In this document: piece after piece, positions 6,466 through 11,588 of the stretch | Numbering within the stretch: position 1 is the first letter of the stretch | Layout of the letters: each line of letters starts with the position of its first letter | Assembly (NCBI GenBank): GCA_937877455.1 | Contig: CALFIU010000059.1 | Location: 1 to 11,588 of the forward strand | Origin: an uncultured Bacteroidales bacterium | GTDB lineage: Bacteria; Bacteroidota; Bacteroidia; Bacteroidales; UBA3824 | DNA length: 11,588 nucleotides | Direction of reading: 5' to 3' | The notes under the pieces: model-generated | The model's input: the letters and a program-made list of their open reading frames with translations, nothing else | What the model was told of the DNA's origin: nothing | Database searches by the model: none | Made by a program: the position numbers and the translations under genes

Positions 6466-8643
6466 TTATAAGTTGTTTAAAATAAATTCTGTCATTTTTT
6501 TGTATAGATGTAATCTGGTATTGCCGCCATAAATCCCGTGGTTTTTGTTGGTGTATTGCATAAAGTCGAAGTCTTTGTCTGCTTGTACAAGTGCTTCGTT
6601 TAGTAGTAGGGAATTTTGTGGGTGTACGTTGTCGTCGGCACTTCCTGTTATCAGTAGAAATTTGCCTTCAAGATTGCTTGCATATTTTAGTGGTGAGTTA
6701 TAGTTATAATTTAAATAGTTATTTTGTGGTAGATTCATGTATCTTTCTGTGTAGATGTTATCGTATAGTAGCCAATTGGTTACAGGTGCTACTGCTATAC
6801 CTAATTTAAAAATTCCGGGAGTGCGCATCATTGCATTGGCTGCCATAAATCCGCCATAACTCCAACCCCATATTCCAATGCGATTGCCATCGATAAAATT
6901 TTGCTGTGCGAGGTATTTTGCAAAGTCGGCAAGGTCTTGTGTTTCGAGATTACCAAGTTGTTCGTAGGTGCATTTTCTGAAATTTTTACCTCTTCTACCA
7001 GTACCACGAGTGTCGCAACAAGCTACTATTATCCCTTTTTGTGCGAGCATTTGATGCCAACCAAATTCCCATTCGTCTGTTACCATGTTGTAGTTTGGTC
7101 CATTGTAACCTACTGTTAGAACTGGATATTTTTTTGTGCTGTCAAAATTGTTTGGTTTTATTATCCAAGCGTTGAGTTTGATGCCAGACGATGTTGGAAA
7201 CGTAAAAAAGTCTTTGTGTGCGCCTCCATATTCATCAGTTTTTTCTTTTAAATCGAAGTTGCTTTGTAGTCGTCTTATTCCTTGTCCATCTGTGCTGCGA
7301 TTTACTGTTATCATATAAGGTGTGGTTGCGTTAGAAAAAAAATTGATAAAATATTTGCAGTTGGTTCCAAATTCAGCTTCGTTGGTTCCTTGACGTGTGC
7401 TTAAATTGGTACGTTTTTTTCCGCTTAGTTCCACTTTGTATATGGAGGTTTGCCATTCGTTTTTTCCTACGCCTGTAAAAAATACTGTTTTGTTTTCGCT
7501 GTCATATCCGTTTATTTTTATTACTTCTGGGCTTCCTGAGGTTACTGCGTTTATTTGTTTGCCGTCTATGGAGTGTAGATATATGTTTCTGTAACCGTCT
7601 TGCTCTGATAGTATTATGAATGTTTTTCCGTCTGGCAAAAATGTTAAGCTTTTTACAATATCATCTTCAATGTATTTTTCTTCGGTTTGGGTGTAGAACA
7701 CCTTGGAGTTTTTTGTTTTGGTGTTATATTCTATAAGTTCAAGTTTGTTTTGAAGTCTGTTCATTCGCGCAATACATAGTTTTTCTGGGTCTTGCGTCCA
7801 ACAAATTCTTGGTATGTATATATCGGTTTCGGTTCCAATGTCGGCGGTTTGTGTTTGCTTGGTTTCTATGTCGTATATGTTTACCGAAACTATGGAGTTG
7901 TTTTGTCCTGCTTTTGGATATTTATAGGTGTAAATATAAGGATAGGCTTGATATGAGTTGTATTTTAATGGGTGTAATGATGAATAATATTGTATGTCGA
8001 AACTTTCTACATTACTTTCGTCGAATTTTATATATGCGATTTTTTTTCCGTCAGGGCTAAATTCAAATGCTTTTGTAAATCCAAATTCTTCTTCATATAC
8101 CCAATCGGGGCGACCGTTTATAATTTTATTTATTTGACCGTCAGTTGTTATTGCTGTTATTTTTTCGGTTTCAAGGTCTTTGAGGTATATATTGTTTTGA
8201 TAAACAAATGCTACGTTTTTACTGTCGGGATTAATAGTTGCCAATTCTACTTCCGAGTCTGTTAATTGACTACAGTTTTTGGTTATTGTGTCGTAGATGT
8301 AATACTCGGCTGAAAAAGAATTGCGGTATATTGGGTTGTAATCGGTGTAAAATAGAATTTTTGTTTCGTCTTTGCTAAGTTCGTAGTCAACAACATAGTT
8401 TATATTGCAATTGCGAGAGAAGTTTACTATGGTTTCTTCTGCCAAACCAGTTTGGTAAGAATATTTTACAATGCAATTGTTTTCGAGTACAGAGTAGCTA
8501 TTTTGATTTTTCATTGGCGTTATGCCAGTAACATATTGTGGTCTAAAACCAGACAATGCTTTTTCCAACGTTATTTCTTTATCTTGGGCATTTGCAGCAC
8601 CTAAAAACGTTGTTATTATAAAAAAAATTAATAATTTTTTCAT
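6466..8643 (-). CDS. dpp4: Dipeptidyl peptidase IV, S9 family, exported
   Basis: This serine exopeptidase releases X-Pro or X-Ala dipeptides from peptide N-termini, in the periplasm or at the outer membrane. It has 725 residues, the usual DPP IV length. Residues 1-19 are a signal peptide (cleavage after AANA, before Gln20). Residues about 40-470 form the beta-propeller, including the DWVYEEEF motif at 180-187 whose double Glu binds the free amino terminus. Residues about 480-725 are the alpha/beta-hydrolase domain: Ser595 in GWSYGG, Asp670 in GSADDNVH, His702 in NHGIYGG. The Ser-Asp-His spacing equals that of P. gingivalis DPP IV as I remember it. It starts 19 nt after the metallophosphoesterase stop, so it is probably the second gene of that operon. 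A prolyl tripeptidyl peptidase is the main alternative within the family. Confidence 0.93.
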   Translation of the reverse strand: MKKLLIFFIITTFLGAANAQDKEITLEKALSGFRPQYVTGITPMKNQNSYSVLENNCIVKYSYQTGLAEETIVNFSRNCNINYVVDYELSKDETKILFYTDYNPIYRNSFSAEYYIYDTITKNCSQLTDSEVELATINPDSKNVAFVYQNNIYLKDLETEKITAITTDGQINKIINGRPDWVYEEEFGFTKAFEFSPDGKKIAYIKFDESNVESFDIQYYSSLHPLKYNSYQAYPYIYTYKYPKAGQNNSIVSVNIYDIETKQTQTADIGTETDIYIPRICWTQDPEKLCIARMNRLQNKLELIEYNTKTKNSKVFYTQTEEKYIEDDIVKSLTFLPDGKTFIILSEQDGYRNIYLHSIDGKQINAVTSGSPEVIKINGYDSENKTVFFTGVGKNEWQTSIYKVELSGKKRTNLSTRQGTNEAEFGTNCKYFINFFSNATTPYMITVNRSTDGQGIRRLQSNFDLKEKTDEYGGAHKDFFTFPTSSGIKLNAWIIKPNNFDSTKKYPVLTVGYNGPNYNMVTDEWEFGWHQMLAQKGIIVACCDTRGTGRRGKNFRKCTYEQLGNLETQDLADFAKYLAQQNFIDGNRIGIWGWSYGGFMAANAMMRTPGIFKLGIAVAPVTNWLLYDNIYTERYMNLPQNNYLNYNYNSPLKYASNLEGKFLLITGSADDNVHPQNSLLLNEALVQADKDFDFMQYTNKNHGIYGGNTRLHLYKKMTEFILNNL

Positions 8644-8662
8644 TTTATTAGCTTTATGTTTT

Positions 8663-9685
8663 TTAATTTTCTATTGTAATTATTACCATTTCTGGGCGGC
8701 AAGTTGTACGAATTGGAGGTCCCCAAGTGCCGTATCCCGATGAAACATAGTATTGGGTTTTTCCGCGTTGGTGTTGTCCAAATGAACATTCGTATATGGC
8801 GTTGGTTATAAGATTTCCTGGCCAAAGTTGTCCGTGATGAGTATGTCCAGAAAGTTGAAGGTCAATTCCACATTTTTCTGCTTCTTCGAGACGATATGGT
8901 TGATGATCCATCATTATTGTAAATGATTCGTTGTCAATGTTTTGTGTTAATTGTTCCAACGTAGCTCTACGTCCAAGAGCGCGTATTGCCGACAAGTCGT
9001 CGCGCCCTATTATTGTAATTGCGCATGGAAGTTTTATTGTTTGGTCGCGTAGGACGTTGACACCGTTTTGTGTCATAAATTTCAATGCTGTATCAGCGTT
9101 ACCAATGTATTCGTGGTTGCCGGGAATTACATAAATTCCGTATTTTGTTTTTATGTTTTTAAGAATTGTTCCAGCTTTGCTTTGTATCACGGGTTTTGGG
9201 TCGCCATCGAAAAAGTCGCCTGCAATTGCAACAAAATCTGCATCGGCGAGGTTGATGCGGTCTGCAAGAAGTGTAAAATATTTGTCGCCATTAATCATTC
9301 CGAGGTGGATGTCGCTTAAAAAAACAAATTTTACTGGTTGTGTTAATTTTTTGTCTGTTTTGTATGTTATTTCTTTTACAATTGGAAATTTTGCATTGAA
9401 ATATCCACATATTATAATTATTGCAGTTATTATTCCGCCTATTGTACTGAAAGTTTTGGCTGTTTCGTTACCGAAAGTGTATCTAAAGCTAAGCCATTCT
9501 GCTTTAAAAGTTAATGCGTTTACAAGCCGAAGTATGTCGATGGCTAAAAAAATTAGAAATGTGTATAACAAAAATGCCATTGCCCATGCTCCTATTATTA
9601 ATAGAGGTTGGGCGAGTGTTAGGTTGCCATGCATTTGTATCATACTACCAAAAAAGTATGAAAATATTACGAAAACGAGGATGAG
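8663..9685 (-). CDS. Membrane-anchored metallophosphoesterase, 5'-truncated at a sequence junction
   Basis: The visible 340 residues carry the full calcineurin-like (YkuE/YaeI-type) metal site: SDIH (9305-9313), GDFFDGD (about 9201-9220), GNHE (9110-9121) and GHTHHGQLWP (GHTHH at 8834-8848). Two hydrophobic helices precede it (about 9530-9620 and 9394-9453), so the catalytic domain is membrane-tethered. The family acts on phosphodiesters or lipid-linked phosphates; the substrate is unknown here. In homologues I remember (about 380 residues), the segment corresponding to FVIFSYFFGSMI (to about 9673) is preceded by about 40 further residues with another membrane helix. Here the frame instead runs on, open, into the antisense of asnB. 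The true start is therefore missing. An internal Met at 9643 could give 326 residues but would drop a conserved helix. DPP IV follows 19 nt downstream. Confidence 0.8.
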   Translation of the reverse strand, partial: LILVFVIFSYFFGSMIQMHGNLTLAQPLLIIGAWAMAFLLYTFLIFLAIDILRLVNALTFKAEWLSFRYTFGNETAKTFSTIGGIITAIIIICGYFNAKFPIVKEITYKTDKKLTQPVKFVFLSDIHLGMINGDKYFTLLADRINLADADFVAIAGDFFDGDPKPVIQSKAGTILKNIKTKYGIYVIPGNHEYIGNADTALKFMTQNGVNVLRDQTIKLPCAITIIGRDDLSAIRALGRRATLEQLTQNIDNESFTIMMDHQPYRLEEAEKCGIDLQLSGHTHHGQLWPGNLITNAIYECSFGQHQRGKTQYYVSSGYGTWGPPIRTTCRPEMVIITIEN

Positions 9686-9689
9686 AGTA
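9673..9689. other. Composition and gene-content junction (chimeric join or recent recombination)
   Basis: Up to about 9673 the minus strand encodes recognisable metallophosphoesterase in AT-rich DNA. From 9677 the plus strand shows a Shine-Dalgarno-like GAGG, and from 9689 an intact asnB with much higher GC and different codon use. There is no room for the N-terminus and promoter of the first gene or for the promoter of the second. No transposase, target duplication or att site is visible. An assembly chimera is the simplest reading. Confidence 0.7.
9677..9680 (+). promoter_or_regulatory. Ribosome-binding site of asnB
   Basis: GAGG lies 8 nt upstream of the ATG at 9689. It supports that start, which must place Cys at position 2. 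Shine-Dalgarno use contrasts with the left-hand genes, which lack such boxes. Confidence 0.6.
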
Positions 9690-11179
9690 TGTGTTCTATC
9701 ATGTGTTACTGCAAGGCAGATGCGGATCCGGAACGATTTAAAGAAGGATTTAAGGAGACCGTATCCCGCGGTCCTGACGACAGCAGGATCGTCGTTGTCG
9801 AGGACGGTATTATGGGATTTCACCGTCTGGCGATCATGGGTCTGCATCCCGAAGGCATGCAGCCTTTTGAGTATGACGGCAACTATGTGATCTGTAATGG
9901 AGAAATTTATGGTTTCGATACCATTAAAAAACATCTGATCGCGGACGGGTATACGTTTCAGAGCGATTCGGACTGTGAGGTCCTGCTTCCGATGTATCAG
10001 GAATACGGTGTTTCGATGTTTGAAATGCTGGATGCGGAGTATGCATGCGTTATATATGATGAAAAGACAAGAGAGTTCATTGCTGCCAGAGATCCCATCG
10101 GGATCCGTCCTCTGTATTACGGATATGATGAAGAAGGCGCCATCGTCTTTGCTTCCGAACCGAAGAACCTGGTAAGTATCTGTAAAAAGGTCATGCCGTT
10201 CCCTCCCGGACATTATTATCAGGGCGGAGAATTTATCTGTTATACGGACATTACCAAAGTGGAGCATGTATCGGGAGACGATCGGGAGAGTGCCTGCCGG
10301 AAGATAAAGGATATTCTCGTAAGAAGCGTGGAGAAGAGACTCGTTGCGGATGCAAACGTCGGCTTTTTGCTTTCGGGCGGTCTGGATTCCTCTCTGGTCT
10401 GTGCCATTGCGGCCCAAAAAAGCGATGTTCCGATCCGGACATTTGCCATCGGCATGACGGAGGATGCCATCGATTTAAAATATGCCCGTCAGGTTGCCGA
10501 CTATATCGGCAGTGATCATATGGAGATCTATATGACGCCAAAAGAAGTCATTTCCTCTTTGGAAGAGGTGATCAAAATTCTCGGAACCTTTGACATTACG
10601 ACCATTCGCGCTTCCATGGGGATGTACCTTCTCTGCAAAGGGATCCATGAAAAGACGGATATCAGGGTATTGCTTACCGGAGAAATTTCCGATGAACTTT
10701 TCGGATATAAATACACGGATTTTGCACCTTCTGCCAAAGCCTTTCAGGAGGAGAGCGTAAAGCGGGTACGGGAGCTTCATATGTATGATGTACTTCGTGC
10801 CGATCGCTGCATTTCCGTAAATTCCTTAGAGGCACGTGTTCCATTCGGGGACCTGGCTTTCGTGGAATATGTCATGAGCATCGATCCGCAGATGAAATTA
10901 AATACTTACGGGAAAGGAAAGTATCTGCTCCGACATGCGTTTGAAGACGGAGAGTATCTGCCGGAGAGTATCCTCTGGAGAGAAAAAGCAGCCTTCTCCG
11001 ATGCGGTAGGACACTCCATGGTGGATTATCTAAAAGAGTATGCCGAAAGATGTTATACCGACGAAGAATATGAGGAAGGCCGTAAAAAGTACAGCCATGC
11101 GGCACCGTTTACGAAAGAGTCCCTGCTGTATCGGGATATTTTTGAAAAGTATTATGCAGTTGAAAGGAGTAAAGAATAA
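9689..11179 (+). CDS. asnB: Asparagine synthetase B (glutamine-hydrolysing), Firmicutes type
   Basis: This cytosolic enzyme makes asparagine from aspartate, ATP and glutamine. It has 496 residues and looks complete. The N-terminal class II glutaminase domain has the nucleophile Cys2 (MCSIMCYC), RGPD at 27-30, Arg46 in HRLAIMG, Asn70 and Glu72 in CNGEIYG, and Asp95. The synthetase domain has the pyrophosphate loop SGGLDS at 229-234 and GEISDELFGY at 331-340. It is shorter than E. coli AsnB (about 554) and belongs to the compact type I know from Clostridia. The start at 9689 is fixed by Cys2. GC content is far above that of the genes to its left. No promoter is visible, since the AT-rich foreign-looking DNA begins about 15 nt upstream. 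The stop overlaps the next small gene (TAATG). Confidence 0.95.
   Translation: MCSIMCYCKADADPERFKEGFKETVSRGPDDSRIVVVEDGIMGFHRLAIMGLHPEGMQPFEYDGNYVICNGEIYGFDTIKKHLIADGYTFQSDSDCEVLLPMYQEYGVSMFEMLDAEYACVIYDEKTREFIAARDPIGIRPLYYGYDEEGAIVFASEPKNLVSICKKVMPFPPGHYYQGGEFICYTDITKVEHVSGDDRESACRKIKDILVRSVEKRLVADANVGFLLSGGLDSSLVCAIAAQKSDVPIRTFAIGMTEDAIDLKYARQVADYIGSDHMEIYMTPKEVISSLEEVIKILGTFDITTIRASMGMYLLCKGIHEKTDIRVLLTGEISDELFGYKYTDFAPSAKAFQEESVKRVRELHMYDVLRADRCISVNSLEARVPFGDLAFVEYVMSIDPQMKLNTYGKGKYLLRHAFEDGEYLPESILWREKAAFSDAVGHSMVDYLKEYAERCYTDEEYEEGRKKYSHAAPFTKESLLYRDIFEKYYAVERSKE
11165..11169 (+). promoter_or_regulatory. Strong Shine-Dalgarno site for the 58-residue gene
   Basis: AGGAG (within GAAAGGAGT) lies 9 nt upstream of the ATG at 11179, inside the last codons of asnB. 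It is the main evidence that the short downstream frame is translated. Confidence 0.65.
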
Positions 11180-11355
11180 TGAGTAGTTATTGTTATGACA
11201 TTTACATTGATGACAAATTGGTGGCAGTAGTATTTGAAGCAGATTTAGCGTTAGCCTTTATTAAAATGTGTTTGTTACAATATGAAAACGAAACGCATTT
11301 ACGATATTCAATTCGCAGACGGGAAAAGGGAGAGGCGGTCGAAATGAATAAATAA
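11179..11355 (+). CDS. Small uncharacterised protein, 58 residues, overlapping the asnB stop
   Basis: The ATG shares one base with the asnB stop (TAATG) and has AGGAG at good spacing, so it is probably translated by coupling with asnB. The sequence begins MSSYCYDIYIDDKLVAVV and suggests two beta strands (about 4-19), a helix (20-37, EADLALAFIKMCLLQYEN) and a third strand (LRYSIRRRE), then a charged tail. There is no signal peptide or membrane helix. I do not recognise the family with certainty; small beta-beta-alpha-beta proteins of similar look occur in Clostridia and their phages. Its base composition is lower in GC than asnB, closer to the DNA that follows, so it may have a different origin. 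A rho-independent terminator follows 23 nt after the stop. Confidence 0.6.
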   Translation: MSSYCYDIYIDDKLVAVVFEADLALAFIKMCLLQYENETHLRYSIRRREKGEAVEMNK

Positions 11356-11378
11356 TGAAACGAGCAGAGGTTTACTCC

Positions 11379-11404
11379 AAAAAAGAGGGAAAACCTCTTT
11401 TTTT
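11379..11404 (+). terminator. Rho-independent terminator after asnB and the small gene
   Basis: A perfect 10-bp stem AAAAAAGAGG (11379-11388) / CCTCTTTTTT (11394-11403) with loop GAAAA ends in a T tract. It closes the asnB / 58-residue unit. An alternative stem, AGAGGTTT (11366-11373) with AAACCTCT (11391-11398), uses the same right arm and would exclude it. Confidence 0.85.
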
Positions 11405-11484
11405 ATTGAAAGACACATAAAAGAAAATTAAAATAAGAACATAAAATCAGAAAAAGAATAAAAATAATAAAAGAAAAACAAATG

Positions 11485-11552
11485 AAGATTATTCTAAACG
11501 ATAATAAAAGAGCCGATTAAATATGATAAAACTTATTGTTTAGAATAATCTT
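11485..11552. repeat. Long inverted repeat in the AT-rich tail
   Basis: AAGATTATTCTAAAC (11485-11499) and GTTTAGAATAATCTT (11538-11552) are perfect 15-nt complements. With one G-T pair and four more pairs the arms extend to 11504 and 11533, a 20-bp stem with a 28-nt loop. There is no T tract directly after it, so it is not an ordinary terminator. The loop holds sequences complementary to DNA beyond the right arm. No gene is visible from 11405 to 11588. Confidence 0.7.
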
Positions 11553-11588
11553 ATTAAAACATTTAATCCAAATATCTCTTTTAAACAA

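Noticed and set aside
9643..9689. Genuine divergent operon of asnB and the phosphoesterase
   Set aside because: There is no space for either promoter, the phosphoesterase lacks its usual N-terminus, and the two sides have different composition.
9153..9890. A 245-residue plus-strand frame
   Set aside because: It is antisense to the phosphoesterase motifs and then overlaps the asnB start in another frame; the sequence resembles no family and the composition changes inside it.
8663..10417. A single 584-residue protein fusing an unknown N-terminus to a phosphoesterase
   Set aside because: The first 240 or so residues are the antisense of the well-supported asnB gene; only the part below about 9685 is real.
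10240..11105. Several minus-strand frames inside asnB
   Set aside because: They are antisense shadows favoured by the higher GC; none has recognisable motifs or a ribosome-binding site.
11405..11588. Insertion-sequence end or CRISPR repeat
   Set aside because: There is an inverted repeat, but no transposase, no regular repeat-spacer pattern and no matching copy elsewhere in the window.

Overview
The window has three compositional parts. Positions 1 to about 9675 are AT-rich DNA that looks like Bacteroidota (Bacteroidales-like). The gene types fit: a TolB/beta-barrel outer-membrane protein, a Bacteroidota-type FtsE, a long-N-terminus MetAP and a DPP IV with a signal peptide. Several start regions carry the Bacteroidota promoter pattern (TTTG about 19-20 nt upstream of TAnnTTTG), and the genes lack Shine-Dalgarno boxes. 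From about 9677 to 11179 the DNA is clearly richer in GC, with Firmicutes-like codon use and Shine-Dalgarno sites, and it encodes a complete asparagine synthetase of a type I associate with Clostridia/Lachnospiraceae. From 11180 to 11588 the DNA is AT-rich again but differs in character: a 58-residue gene, a strong terminator and a structured non-coding tail.

Layout on the minus strand: an outer-membrane metallopeptidase/propeller/barrel protein (262-3123) lies 46 nt downstream of ftsE (3170-3841), probably as one operon with a promoter at 3861-3892. A divergent plus-strand gene (3972-4502) encodes a small secreted protein ending in a TonB-plug-like motif. It converges on map (4506-5393, minus) with only 3 nt between the stop codons. 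A terminator at 5563-5597 ends the monocistronic aqpZ (5617-6336), which has its own promoter at 6378-6408. A metallophosphoesterase (8663 to about 9685) and DPP IV (6466-8643) form a second two-gene operon with a 19-nt gap; its promoter and the start of the first gene are missing.

The most important observation is the join at about 9673-9689. The metallophosphoesterase frame loses its N-terminus there, and asnB begins within about 12-16 nt with its own ribosome-binding site but no promoter. Two head-to-head genes with no space for either promoter are best explained by a chimeric assembly join between two organisms; a recent recombination is the alternative. Conclusions about gene neighbourhood should not be carried across this point.

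Working picture: the left part is ordinary Bacteroidota envelope and housekeeping function (cell division, N-terminal Met removal, water channel, periplasmic dipeptide release), with one odd protein (3972-4502). The right part is asparagine synthesis plus a translationally coupled unknown small protein and a tail whose repeats could form a pseudoknot. I found no CRISPR array, tRNA, rRNA, transposase or recognisable defence system.
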